46,828 bases of DNA from CAYJLW01 sp964370965 (GCA_964370965.1 CAYJLW010000027.1:1-46828), one strand, 5' to 3'; positions 34,024 to 42,706 are shown, numbered from the stretch's first letter. Program-made: numbers and translations. The notes: generated by a model from the letters alone, not told the origin.

Positions 34024-35312
34024 TGACCCGGACGTTCGCCTTCCGCGACGTCGACGGTGTCCTCGCCGCCGCCGCCGGCCTCGGCCTGGCCCTCCCCGAC
34101 CCGGCCGATCCCCGCCGCCTCCTCGAACCCCTGGCGGTCGGTCCCCTGAGGGCACGCAACCGACTCGGCGTCCACCCCATGGAGGGCTGCGACGCCACAG
34201 CGGGCGGCGCGCCCGCCGACCTCACCGTGCGGCGTTGGACGCGCTTCGCCGCCGGGGGCTCCGGAACCCTCTGGGGGGAGGCGACGGCCGTGCTCCCCGA
34301 GGCCCGGGCGAACCCGGCCCAGCTCCTCCTCTCCGAGTCGACCTACGACGCCTTCGCCCGCCTCGTGGCCGCCACCCGGGCTGCCGACCCGGACGGGAGT
34401 CTCGTCCTCGGCCTGCAGCTCACGCACTCGGGGCGCTTCTCGTGGCCGGAGTCACTCCCGGCGCGGCGCGTGCCCGCCCTCGACGGCGTCCGCGGCGGGG
34501 GCGCTCCTCTCCTCGGCGCGGACGACCTCGCCCGCGCCGCCGACGCCTTTGTCGCCGCGGCCGGCCTCGTGCAGCGCGCCGGCTTCGACTTCGTGGACGT
34601 GAAGCAGTGCCACACCTACCTCGCCGCCGAGCTCCTGGGCGCGTCCGGGCCTCTGCAGGAACGCCTCGCGTGGGTGCTCGACGTCGTCGCCCGCATCCGG
34701 GACACCTGCCCCGGCCTGGTCCTGGCGTCCCGTGTGGGCGTCTACGACGGCTTCCCCGGGGGCTTCGGCGGTGACGTCCTCCTCGGCGGTCCTGACGCCC
34801 TGGCCGTGCCCGTGGCCGTCGTCCGCTCCCTCGGCGCCGCCGGCGTCTCGCTCATGTCGGTGACCATGGGCAGCCCTTACCTGAACCCACACCTGGGGCG
34901 CCCCTTCGAGAAGCCTCCCGTGGACGCCGGCCCCGCCCCCGAGCACCCCCTCGCCGGCGTCGCCCGCCAGGTGGCCGCCGCCGATGTGATCGCGGCCGCT
35001 GTCCCGGACGTCACGGTCGTGGGCGCCGGGTGGTCCTGGCTGCGCCACCTCGCCCCCCCCTTCGCGGCCGCCACGCGCTCGGGGACCCTGTTCCTGGGCC
35101 GGGGAGCGATCGCCTACCCCGACTTCGCCGCCGACCTCGCCGCCGGCGGCCTCCGGGCCGACCGCACCTGCCTCACGACCAGCCAGTGCACCGCGCTCAT
35201 GCGGGCGAAGCACAATGCCGCCGGCCAGTTCCCCGCCGGCTGCGTCCCCCGCGATGCCCCGGTCTACCGGCCCCTCTACCGGGAGATGATTGCGACCAGG
35301 GACCGCGGGTAG
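34023..35312 (+). CDS. OYE-family NADH:flavin oxidoreductase
   Basis: This 429-aa FMN-dependent TIM barrel related to 2,4-dienoyl-CoA reductase/old yellow enzyme carries QLTHSGRFS near residue 131 (His-x-Gly-Arg at the flavin) and DFVDVKQCH. It lacks the C-terminal dinucleotide-binding domains of the large reductases. The C-terminal Cys motif (TCLTTSQC and a later GC) keeps only some of the four cysteines of the usual 4Fe-4S site. It would reduce an activated C=C bond. As the last gene of the sugar operon it could reduce an unsaturated keto sugar arising from lyase products. That role is inference. Confidence 0.8.
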   Translation: MTRTFAFRDVDGVLAAAAGLGLALPDPADPRRLLEPLAVGPLRARNRLGVHPMEGCDATAGGAPADLTVRRWTRFAAGGSGTLWGEATAVLPEARANPAQLLLSESTYDAFARLVAATRAADPDGSLVLGLQLTHSGRFSWPESLPARRVPALDGVRGGGAPLLGADDLARAADAFVAAAGLVQRAGFDFVDVKQCHTYLAAELLGASGPLQERLAWVLDVVARIRDTCPGLVLASRVGVYDGFPGGFGGDVLLGGPDALAVPVAVVRSLGAAGVSLMSVTMGSPYLNPHLGRPFEKPPVDAGPAPEHPLAGVARQVAAADVIAAAVPDVTVVGAGWSWLRHLAPPFAAATRSGTLFLGRGAIAYPDFAADLAAGGLRADRTCLTTSQCTALMRAKHNAAGQFPAGCVPRDAPVYRPLYREMIATRDRG

Positions 35313-35368
35313 GGCGCGCTGTCCGGGCACATGCCGGATCCGGCGAGTGGCGCTCCCGGGGCCCCGAG

Positions 35369-35453
35369 CGGAGGGAGGGGGATTCGAACCCCCGGAGGCT
35401 TGCACCTCAGTGGTTTTCAAGACCACCGCCTTCGTCCGCTCGGCCATCCCTCC
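35369..35453 (-). tRNA. tRNA-Ser (TGA)
   Basis: A class II cloverleaf on the minus strand: acceptor GGAGGGA/TCCCTCC, anticodon loop CTTGAAA giving anticodon TGA, a long variable arm, and T-loop GGTTCGAATCC. The discriminator is G. CCA is not encoded. It lies 10 nt downstream of the alpha/beta hydrolase stop on the same strand. Confidence 0.95.
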
Positions 35454-35463
35454 GGCGGCGAGT

Positions 35464-36402
35464 CTACGGGGCGTCCCTGAGGAGCCGGATCGCCCCCACG
35501 ACGTCGTCGGGACGGGTCTGGGGGAGCTCGTGTCCCGCGCCGGGGACGACGACGAGACGCGCCGCGGGTGAGGCGGCGGCGAAGGGACGGCTGTGGCGCT
35601 CGGGGAGGACGACGGAGTCGGCGTCGCCCGTGAGGGCCACGACGGGGGCGGCGAGGTCGGGGTAGCGGGGAACCTGGCGGGCAAGGTCCGCCCCGGCCGC
35701 CCGGACGTCCGCCGCGTTCGCCCGCACCTGGGCGGGCCGGCGGCCGAAGGCGACACGCATGCGGACGAAGTCCGCCGGTACCGGATCGGGGGCACACGAG
35801 CGCTCCAGGAGGGGCCGGGCAGCGAGGTCGGCGAGGGGACCGGCGAGCGCGGCGGTGGCGAGGGGGCCGACGCCGGGGAGGGTCGGGAGCACGAAGCGGG
35901 GGTGGTCCGCCCGGGTGTCAGGGTGTGTGACCCCGGCGAGGAGGACGACGCCGGTGACGTCGTCGGGGAAGGCGAGGGCGTACGCCAGGGCGAGGCCGCC
36001 ACCCCAGGAATGCCCGGCCACGACGGGCTGTTCTACGCCCAGGCGACCGAGCACCTCGTCGAGCAGCGCCGCCTGCGCCGCCATACCGACTGCCCCAGGG
36101 ACCCGGTCGCTGTGGCCGAAACCGGGACGGTCGACGGCGATCACGTCCCAGGACTCAGGGGCGCGGGCCGTCACGGGGTCGAAGTCCAGACAGGAGCCGT
36201 TGGCGCCGTGGACGAGGACGACGGGGCGCTCGCCGGGGCGCCGCACGTAGTGGATCCGACCCCCGCTCACATCCACGAAGCGCCCCCGCGGGGGGTGGGT
36301 GGATCCGGCCCGGCGCGCCGTGGCCTCCGTGTAGACCGTCGCCCCCGCCAGCACCCCGGCGGCGGCGGCGCCGGCCTCGAACAGCAGCCGACGAGCACCC
36401 AT
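35464..36402 (-). CDS. Membrane-anchored alpha/beta hydrolase
   Basis: This 312-aa protein starts with an Ala/Gly-rich hydrophobic segment (residues 5-25), likely an N-terminal anchor or signal. The hydrolase core shows LVHGANG (oxyanion), nucleophile Ser132 in AGHSWGGG, an acid Asp in TGDAD (260-262) and His291 in GAGHE. It is probably an esterase or lipase-like enzyme with unknown substrate. The ATG at 36402 is supported by the anchor sequence beginning there and by a TAGAGT -10-like motif 9 nt upstream. Confidence 0.82.
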   Translation of the reverse strand: MGARRLLFEAGAAAAGVLAGATVYTEATARRAGSTHPPRGRFVDVSGGRIHYVRRPGERPVVLVHGANGSCLDFDPVTARAPESWDVIAVDRPGFGHSDRVPGAVGMAAQAALLDEVLGRLGVEQPVVAGHSWGGGLALAYALAFPDDVTGVVLLAGVTHPDTRADHPRFVLPTLPGVGPLATAALAGPLADLAARPLLERSCAPDPVPADFVRMRVAFGRRPAQVRANAADVRAAGADLARQVPRYPDLAAPVVALTGDADSVVLPERHSRPFAAASPAARLVVVPGAGHELPQTRPDDVVGAIRLLRDAP

Positions 36403-36411
36403 GGGCGTCTG

Positions 36412-36417
36412 ACTCTA
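36412..36417 (-). promoter_or_regulatory. -10-like element of the hydrolase gene
   Basis: On the minus strand TAGAGT ends 9 nt before the ATG at 36402, matching the spacing of a nearly leaderless transcript. The same hexamer precedes the ABC transporter gene at 42707. The remaining 36418-36623 spacer shows nothing. Confidence 0.35.
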
Positions 36418-36623
36418 CGGCTCGCACCATGTGGAACCGCAGCTCGCCGGGCGCCGAACCAAACGGGATCCCGGCGGTCGACCGCCGGTGGCGGCCCCGC
36501 CGCGCCGCCCCCCGGCACCCCCCAGGGGGCACCCGGCCCACCGAGGCGGTGAAGGCGCCTCCCACGCGGGCGGGCTCGGTGCCGACCGCCCATTGTCGTC
36601 GCGATCGCCCCCGCCTGCCCGGG

Positions 36624-36629
36624 TACCCT
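36624..36629 (+). promoter_or_regulatory. -10-like element of the MOSC gene
   Basis: TACCCT ends 8 nt before the ATG at 36638 and there is no ribosome binding site between, suggesting a leaderless transcript. Confidence 0.3.
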
Positions 36630-36637
36630 CGTCGGGC

Positions 36638-37108
36638 ATGGATCTCGGGACCGTCGCCGCTCTCTTCGTCGCCCCGGAGAAGGGTGCGCCCATGGAGGCC
36701 CGGGCCCAGGTCACGGCCGTTCCCGGCCGCGGCCTCGACGGCGACCGCTACGCCGCCGGCACCGGCCACTACTCGGGGCGGCCCGGCCCCCGACGCCAGG
36801 TCACTCTCGTCGAGACCGAGGCGGTGGAGGCGGTCGCCCGGGACTGCGACGTGACGCTGGACGCCGCCGACACCCGCCGCAACATCGTCACCCGAGGCGT
36901 GGCCCTCAACCACCTCGTGGGCGTCGAGTTCCGCGTGGGTGAAGCCCGCCTCCGCGGGATCCGCCTCTGCGAACCCTGCACCTACCTCGAGGGGCTCCTG
37001 GAACGGCCCGGCGTCCGGGACGCCCTCGTGCACCGGGGCGGCCTCAACGCCGAGGTCCTCGCCGGCGGCGCTATCCGCTCCGGCGACACCGTCTCGCGCT
37101 CCGGCTGA
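36638..37108 (+). CDS. MOSC-domain protein
   Basis: This 156-aa stand-alone MOSC domain shows GLDGDRYA (32-39), RRNIVTRGVALNHLVG (80-95) and the conserved Cys pair in CEPC (Cys111, Cys114) followed by TYLEG. MOSC domains carry sulfur as a persulfide and occur at the C-terminus of molybdenum-cofactor sulfurases and in small stand-alone proteins that act in metal-sulfur or N-hydroxylated substrate chemistry. Length fits the stand-alone type. No other molybdenum-cofactor gene lies nearby. The substrate is unknown. Confidence 0.88.
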   Translation: MDLGTVAALFVAPEKGAPMEARAQVTAVPGRGLDGDRYAAGTGHYSGRPGPRRQVTLVETEAVEAVARDCDVTLDAADTRRNIVTRGVALNHLVGVEFRVGEARLRGIRLCEPCTYLEGLLERPGVRDALVHRGGLNAEVLAGGAIRSGDTVSRSG

Positions 37109-37183
37109 TCCCCCTCCCGGGCCCGGCCCTCGCGGTGACCGGTACGATGCGGGGCGCGCCGCGGCACAGACAGGGGGCCCGAG

Positions 37184-38557
37184 ATGCCGACCGAAGAGAG
37201 ACGCTTCGACACCGTCGTCGTGGGGAGCGGCCCGGGGGGGGCGACAGTCGCCCGGGAACTCGCCCGGGAAGGGCGCCGGGTCATGATCCTCGAACGTGGG
37301 GGCGACGCCGCCGTCACGGGCAGCCTCCTGCAGGCGGTGCGGGAGCTGGGAATGCCGGGGCGAAACCTCCTCGTCACCAACGGCTTCGTGGGCATCGTGC
37401 GGGCCACCCGTGTAGGCGGCTGTTCCGTCTACTACTACGCCACCGCCACCGACCCGCCGTACGAAGCCTTCGCTCGCCGCGGCATCGACCTCCACCCCCA
37501 CGTCGACCGGGTGCGCGACGAGCTCCCCACGGCCCCGCTGCGGGACGACCTCGTGGGCCCCAAGGCGACCCGGATCATGGCGAGCGCCCGGGATCTCGGG
37601 ATGGACTGGCGGCCGCTGCCGAAGTTCATCTTCCAGGACCGCTGCCCTGCGGGCGAATGGCTGGGCTTCTACGAGGCCCCCACGTACGAGTCCAAGTGGA
37701 ACGCCCGCATGTGGGTACACGAGGCCGTCGCCCTCGGCGCCGAGCTCGTCACGGGAGCCCGCGTGGAGCGCGTCCTCGTCGAGGGCGGCTCCGCCACAGG
37801 CGTCGAGTACGCCACGCGGGCCGGCCGCCGGCGGGCCCACGCCGACACGGTGGTCCTCGCCGCCGGCGGTCTCGGCACACCCGTCGTGCTGCGGGCGAGC
37901 GGCGTGGCGGCCGCGGGGCGAGACTTCTTCTTCGACCCCATGATCGCCGTCATGGGCGAGATCGGCGAGGGCGAGTCCACCCCCGAGATCCCCATGGCGA
38001 CCGGGATGCTCCTCGAGGAAGACGGCTACATGATCACCGACATGACCGTCCCGGCACCGTTGTACGGGGCGCTCTCCGCTCAGGTGGGGCGCATCGACCG
38101 TCTCGGCGCCCACTCCCGCACGTTGCAGATCATGGTGAAGGTCCGGGACGACCTCGGCGGCCGCCTCACCGACCGGGGCGGCGTTCGCAAGGCCCTCACC
38201 GACGCCGACCGGGCCCGGTTCCGACACGGCTTCGGGCGCGCCCGGGAGATCCTCACCCACGCCGGTGCCCGTCACGTCTACCGCAGCGGTTACATCGCCT
38301 CCCACCCCGGGGGCACGGCGAAGGTCGGCGAGGTCGTGGACGCCGACCTGCAGACCGAGTACGAGAACCTCTACGTCTGCGACTGCTCGGTCATGCCGGA
38401 GCCCTGGGGCCGCCCGCCCACCCTCACCCTCCTGGCTCTCGGCAAGCGCCTCGCGGCGCACATCGTGCGTGGGGGGAAGCAGGCTCCCACCCGCGAGCCC
38501 CCCCGACTCGACAGGGTGCCCCCCGAGGCTGTTCCGGGTGGGCGGAGCCGGCCCTGA
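37184..38557 (+). CDS. GMC-family FAD oxidoreductase (short type)
   Basis: This 457-aa flavoprotein has the dinucleotide-binding motif VVVGSGPGGATVA (GxGxxG at 14-19). An NGF-GI-RATRVGG segment follows, then SHPGGTAKVG and the C-terminal FAD-closing motif CDCSVMPEPWGRPPTLTLLALGKRLA. It is shorter than classical alcohol or choline oxidases (500-550 aa) and has Arg-Pro-Pro where many members have Asn-Pro, as in a subgroup of small bacterial GMC proteins. It would oxidise an alcohol group; the substrate is unknown. A purine-rich AGGGGG lies before the ATG and a TACGAT -10-like site at 37142. Confidence 0.85.
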   Translation: MPTEERRFDTVVVGSGPGGATVARELAREGRRVMILERGGDAAVTGSLLQAVRELGMPGRNLLVTNGFVGIVRATRVGGCSVYYYATATDPPYEAFARRGIDLHPHVDRVRDELPTAPLRDDLVGPKATRIMASARDLGMDWRPLPKFIFQDRCPAGEWLGFYEAPTYESKWNARMWVHEAVALGAELVTGARVERVLVEGGSATGVEYATRAGRRRAHADTVVLAAGGLGTPVVLRASGVAAAGRDFFFDPMIAVMGEIGEGESTPEIPMATGMLLEEDGYMITDMTVPAPLYGALSAQVGRIDRLGAHSRTLQIMVKVRDDLGGRLTDRGGVRKALTDADRARFRHGFGRAREILTHAGARHVYRSGYIASHPGGTAKVGEVVDADLQTEYENLYVCDCSVMPEPWGRPPTLTLLALGKRLAAHIVRGGKQAPTREPPRLDRVPPEAVPGGRSRP

Positions 38558-38617
38558 CGCCTTCAGCCCCCGGTCGTCAACGCCGGCGGTCGCCAGAGGG
38601 ACGCCGTCTCGCTTCCG

Positions 38618-39880
38618 TCACTCCGGACGTCGCAGCACCTCGGGAGCGCCCCGGTCGACGAGGGCGTCGGGCACCTCCACGGAACCGTCGGGGCGCTGGA
38701 ACTGCTCCAGCAGGAACACGAGCGTCCGGCTGATCGCCACGGCGGTGCCGTTGAGGGTGTGCAGGGGTCGCACGCCGTCGCCGTCGCGCACCCGCACCCG
38801 GAGGCGGCGGGCCTGGTAGTCCGTCGTGTTCGAGGCGGAGGTGATCTCACGATAGCGCCCCTCGGACGGCAGCCAGGCCTCGATGTCGTACTTCTTCGCC
38901 GCCGGCGCCCCGAGGTCTCCCCCGCAGACGTTCACGACCCGGTAGGCGAGGCCGATGGCGTCGAAGACCTCCCGCTCGCAGGCGAGGAGGAACTCGTGCT
39001 CGTCCCAGGACACGTCCGGGTGGCAGAAGCTGAACATCTCGATCTTGTCGAACTGGTGCACACGGAAGATCCCGCGGGTGTCCTTGCCGTAGGTGCCCGC
39101 TTCCCGCCGGAAGCAGGTGGACATCCCGAGGTAACGCAGGGGGAGGCGTTCGGCGGCGAGGATCTCGTCCGCATGGAGGGTGGCGAGGGGGACCTCTGAC
39201 GTGCCCACGAGGAAGAGGTCGTCCTCGGCAGTGCCGTAGACCTGGGCCCGGTCTGTGGGGAAGAAGCCGGTGCCGTACATCGCGGACTCCCGCACGAGCA
39301 CGGGCGGGACGACGGGCACGAACCCCTTCGGCGTGAGGATGTCGAGGGCGAGACGTTCCAGGGCGAGCTGGAGGCGGACGGCGTCGCCGAGGAGGTAGGC
39401 GAAGCGGCTCCCCGACGTGCGCGCCCCCCTTTCCATGTCGACGATGCCGAGGGCGGACCCGAGGTCGGCGTGGTCCCGCAGGGGGTCCGGCGCCACGGGG
39501 TCGCCCACGACCTCGACGACGGCGTTGTCCTCGTCGGTGTCGCCCGCCGGGACGCTCTCGTGCGGCGGGTTCGGGATGCGGGCGAGGAGGCCGTCGACGA
39601 CTCCTCCGGCGTCGGCGAACCCGGCCTCCAACTCCTCGAGCCGGGCCTTGAGCGCGCCCATCTCGGACACGAGGGCGGCCTTCTCCCCGGGGGAGGCGCC
39701 GGCAATCCGCTTCCCGGCGGTCTTCTGTGCGGCGCGGAGCCCGTCGAGATCGGTCTGGAGGCGACGGCGGTCCGCGTCGGCGGCGAGGAGTTGGTCCACC
39801 AAGTCGCCGGCGACGCCCTTCTTCGCCAGGGCTGCCCGGAGCGCGACGGGATCCGCCCGGGCGGCCTTGAGGTCGATCAC
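38618..39880 (-). CDS. serS: Seryl-tRNA synthetase
   Basis: This 420-aa class II synthetase has the N-terminal coiled-coil arm (about residues 30-105, where it grips the long arm of tRNA-Ser). Motif 2 contains FRREAGTYGKDTRGIFRVHQ and motif 3 LHTLNGTAVAISRTL. Length is standard. It charges tRNA-Ser with serine and also supplies selenocysteine precursors. The start is GTG at 39880, in a GTGA overlap with pheA, the gene before it in the operon. Two tRNA-Ser genes also lie in the window. It converges with the GMC gene over a 60-nt gap without an obvious terminator. Confidence 0.97.
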   Translation of the reverse strand: MIDLKAARADPVALRAALAKKGVAGDLVDQLLAADADRRRLQTDLDGLRAAQKTAGKRIAGASPGEKAALVSEMGALKARLEELEAGFADAGGVVDGLLARIPNPPHESVPAGDTDEDNAVVEVVGDPVAPDPLRDHADLGSALGIVDMERGARTSGSRFAYLLGDAVRLQLALERLALDILTPKGFVPVVPPVLVRESAMYGTGFFPTDRAQVYGTAEDDLFLVGTSEVPLATLHADEILAAERLPLRYLGMSTCFRREAGTYGKDTRGIFRVHQFDKIEMFSFCHPDVSWDEHEFLLACEREVFDAIGLAYRVVNVCGGDLGAPAAKKYDIEAWLPSEGRYREITSASNTTDYQARRLRVRVRDGDGVRPLHTLNGTAVAISRTLVFLLEQFQRPDGSVEVPDALVDRGAPEVLRRPE

Positions 39881-40830
39881 GCCCCGCCGCCCCCCTCGAC
39901 GAGATCCGCGAGTCCCGCGACCCACGCGCCGGCCTCCGCCCAGGCCGCTTCGCCTTCGGCCTCCTCCCAGTGGTGCACTGGGCGGGCCTGCGGGTACGAG
40001 CCGAGGAACTTCACGCCGCCGCAGCGGAACTTCAGGCCCCGGAGGGCATCGACGACGAGGGCGTCGGCGATGTGGCCTTCGACGTCGACGAGGAAGCAGT
40101 AGTCGCCCAGGCCCTCCTTCGTGGGGCGGGACTCGAGCTTCGTGAGGTTGAGGCCGCGCACGGCGAACTCCTGCAGGATGCCGAGGAGGGAGCCGGGGCG
40201 GTCCTGCTCCTGGAAGCACACGACGGACGACTTGTCGTCGCCCGTGCGGGGAGGGATGCCCCTGCCGAGGAGGACGAAGCGGGTCTCGGCACCCGGGAAG
40301 TCCGACACGTTCTCGACCAGGACGGCGAGACCGTAGATCTCCGCGGCGAGGCGGGTGCCCACCGCGGCGCGGCGCCTGCCCCCGCCGGCGCTCGCGGCCA
40401 CGGTCTGGACGGACTCCGCCGTGGAGTTGCCCGCCACGAACTTCGCCTGCGGGACGATCCTGCCCAACGTGCGACGGCACTGGGCGGTGGCGTGCGGGAA
40501 GCTCACGACCTCCTCGACGTCCGCGAGGGGGAGGCCGGCGGGGCCCACCAGGTTGAGGTCCACCCGGGTGACGACCTCCCGGCGGATCAGGAGGTCGGTC
40601 TCGAAGGCGAGGAGGTCGACGGTGACGTTGACGGCGCCCTCGACGGAGTTCTCGATCGGCACGACGCCGAGGTCGGCCTCCCCGGACTCGACCGCGCCCA
40701 CGACCTCGGGCACCGTGCTGTAGGGGACGATCTCGCCCGCGGCGAGATCCGGCTGGGCCCGCACGGCGTCCTCCGTGTGGGTGCCGGCGGGCCCGAGGTA
40801 TCCGGTGCGCAAGGGGCCGCCCAAGGTCAC
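39877..40830 (-). CDS. pheA: Prephenate dehydratase
   Basis: This 317-aa enzyme converts prephenate to phenylpyruvate, the committed step to phenylalanine. It shows YLGPAGTHTEDA at the start, PIENSVEG, and GTRLAAEIYGL of the catalytic domain. A C-terminal ACT domain follows (KSSVVCFQEQDRPGSLLGIL, then LTKLESRP), which allows feedback by phenylalanine. The stand-alone dehydratase form (no chorismate mutase domain) is usual for actinobacteria. Start GTG at 40830 and stop at 39877 are both inside GTGA overlaps, with DUF4446 upstream and serS downstream. Confidence 0.95.
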   Translation of the reverse strand: MTLGGPLRTGYLGPAGTHTEDAVRAQPDLAAGEIVPYSTVPEVVGAVESGEADLGVVPIENSVEGAVNVTVDLLAFETDLLIRREVVTRVDLNLVGPAGLPLADVEEVVSFPHATAQCRRTLGRIVPQAKFVAGNSTAESVQTVAASAGGGRRRAAVGTRLAAEIYGLAVLVENVSDFPGAETRFVLLGRGIPPRTGDDKSSVVCFQEQDRPGSLLGILQEFAVRGLNLTKLESRPTKEGLGDYCFLVDVEGHIADALVVDALRGLKFRCGGVKFLGSYPQARPVHHWEEAEGEAAWAEAGAWVAGLADLVEGGGGA

Positions 40831-41369
40831 ACCCCCGCCGGCAGGGGCTCGCCGCTGGCCATGGCGAGCTCGACGGCCTGGCGCTCCTCGGGGGACAGCT
40901 CGACCTGCGCCGCCTGGGCCCGCACGATCCCCTTGGCGTACATGCGGGCGTCGGTGCGACCGTTGATGCAGCTCAGGACGACGCCGTTGCCGGACTCGTC
41001 GAGGAGGGCGGCGGAGAACGAGAGGTGGCCGCCCATCTCCGCGAAGGCGTCGTAGCGGACGACGCCCACCCGTTGCATGGCGCCCGAGAGCACGTGGCGG
41101 AGGTCGCGCACATGGGCCTCGAGCTGGGCGGCCCGGGCTTCCAGGAGCTGCGTCGCCGCCACGTGCTTGCTCACCACAGTGACGAAGTCCTGACCGGAGG
41201 CGTCGCCCTGCAGGAGGACGAGACGCTGGCGGAGGCGGCGCTGGTTGAGCGCGACGAGGAGGAGGCCGACGGCGAGCAGGACGCACACGCCGGCCAGCGC
41301 TACGACGGCGATGAGGGCGGATCTCTCCACAGTGGAACCCGGTGCTGGCGTCTGATCGGGGCCGATCAT
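40827..41369 (-). CDS. DUF4446 family membrane protein
   Basis: This 180-aa protein has one transmembrane helix (about 18-41) followed by a coiled-coil-like segment (RRLRQRLVLLQ to DLRHVLSGA). The conserved DUF4446 core is VGVVRYDAFAEMGGHLSFSAALLDESGNGVVLSCINGR. Function is unknown. It is known from Firmicutes and actinobacteria, often near serS or chromosome-partition genes. Start ATG at 41369 was chosen because membrane and family sequence follow directly. First gene of the pheA-serS operon (GTGA overlap). Confidence 0.85.
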   Translation of the reverse strand: MIGPDQTPAPGSTVERSALIAVVALAGVCVLLAVGLLLVALNQRRLRQRLVLLQGDASGQDFVTVVSKHVAATQLLEARAAQLEAHVRDLRHVLSGAMQRVGVVRYDAFAEMGGHLSFSAALLDESGNGVVLSCINGRTDARMYAKGIVRAQAAQVELSPEERQAVELAMASGEPLPAGV

Positions 41370-41423
41370 AGTGACGACCGTCTCCGCGTCAGGAGAACCC
41401 CGGATCCCGCTCCTGGGGTTTTC

Positions 41424-41442
41424 GAGGGGGCGGAGCCCCCTC
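41424..41442 (-). terminator. Intrinsic terminator after the CARDB-like membrane protein
   Basis: On the minus strand GAGGGGGC, loop TCC, GCCCCCTC forms a perfect 8-bp stem with a 3-nt loop. It starts 1 nt after the stop codon at 41444-41446 and is followed by TCGAAAACCCC. It resembles the hairpin at 128-144. Confidence 0.6.
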
Positions 41443-41443
41443 C

Positions 41444-42493
41444 TCACGCCGTCTTGTAGAGGAACGTCATCCGCTTCGTGTTGTCCTCGGCCTTCTTCTC
41501 CCCGGGGAGCGGGCCGGCGGTGACGGTGAGGATGTTCTTGGCGTTCGGCGTGGGCGTGAGGCCCTTGATCGTGACCGTCACGGACTTGCCCGGTTCGAGG
41601 CTCTTGATCTTGACGGGCTGGGACTGCTCCTTCGTGGAGGTCTCGCCGCGGAGCTTCCCGGTGACCACGACGTTCGGCTCGGCCTGGTTGCCCGCGTTCT
41701 TGACGGTGACCACGACGGCGAACTCACCCCCGGCGATGACCGTGGGCACCCCCGCCTGGCTGCCGGTGGGCTTGGGCTGGAGGGCGACGGTGAGGACGGC
41801 GACGTCCCGGTTGGGCGCCGCGCCCGGGGCGAGCTGGAGTGCCTTGAGGAACGCCTCCACGGCGGGGGCCTCGGCTCCCGCCGGGTCGGGGAAGTACACC
41901 GAGGCGGGGACGTCCGCCTTCACCTCTGCCTTCTTCAGGGCGTTCTCCGCCTCGGTTACGAAGTAGGCGTAGGCGCGGTCGCCAGCGAGGAAGTCACGGT
42001 TCACGCCCACTATCTGGGCGACAGCGACCTGCGTCTGGCCCTGGTCGCCGATGGCGGGCAGGAGGACGTCTGCGAGGCCCCCGAATCCCGCCGCCCGGGC
42101 GTGCATGGCCGTGACGAAGAACCCGTTGGCGAGGACCATGTCCTCGGGCGGGACGAGCCTGTCGGCCTCCTTGGAGACGGCGTCCGCCCGCTTGCGCCAG
42201 TCCACGAGGTTCTTCTGGAGCGTGGCCCGCTCCACCTGGCCGGGCTGGGCGAGAAGCTGGCGGAGCTCGTCGCCGAGAGCCGTGGAGCGCTTCACGATCG
42301 GGGCGACCTTCTTCGCGAGGTACTCCTCGGGCCCCGGCGCCCCACCGCCGAAGAGGCCCCCGACGAGGCGGACGAAGAGGTAGAGGGCGCCAGCGAGCAC
42401 GACGAGGACGAGGCCGATCGCCGGCCAGTTCGGCTTCCGGCGGGCCGGGTGGATCGGCGCCGACCGGAGATGCGCTCGTCTCGTGGTCGTCAG
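41444..42493 (-). CDS. Single-pass membrane protein with CARDB-like C-terminus, apparent CTG start
   Basis: The translated sequence has an N-terminal basic tail, one membrane helix (about residues 24-46) and a helical extracellular part (about 50-240). A beta domain of CARDB type follows (about 250-349; AVVVTVKNAGNQAEPNVVVTG to VTVTIKGL). No ATG, GTG or TTG occurs in frame before the membrane helix. CTG at 42493, with GGAGG 8 nt upstream, is the only well-placed start, and ATC/ATA codons further up have no binding site. The length is then 349 aa. Function unknown; it is probably a surface protein. It is divergent from the ABC transporter (225-nt gap with nothing else seen). Confidence 0.65.
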   Translation of the reverse strand: MTTTRRAHLRSAPIHPARRKPNWPAIGLVLVVLAGALYLFVRLVGGLFGGGAPGPEEYLAKKVAPIVKRSTALGDELRQLLAQPGQVERATLQKNLVDWRKRADAVSKEADRLVPPEDMVLANGFFVTAMHARAAGFGGLADVLLPAIGDQGQTQVAVAQIVGVNRDFLAGDRAYAYFVTEAENALKKAEVKADVPASVYFPDPAGAEAPAVEAFLKALQLAPGAAPNRDVAVLTVALQPKPTGSQAGVPTVIAGGEFAVVVTVKNAGNQAEPNVVVTGKLRGETSTKEQSQPVKIKSLEPGKSVTVTIKGLTPTPNAKNILTVTAGPLPGEKKAEDNTKRMTFLYKTA

Positions 42494-42706
42494 GGTGCTC
42501 GCCTCCGTTGCCCTGGGTGACGCGATTATCGCAGGCCGGCCCCCGAGAGCGAGGGCGCGGAGGCCGGCGGGCGGGTGCCGGGGCGTCCGGTCGGGGGCCG
42601 CCACGGTGATCGATGTCCCCGCCCTGGAGGGCCCCCGGGGCCCGGCGGAGGCGACGAGTTGCGCCGCGATCTCCCCATTCCCGCCGATCGCAGGCCGGTG
42701 GAGCCC

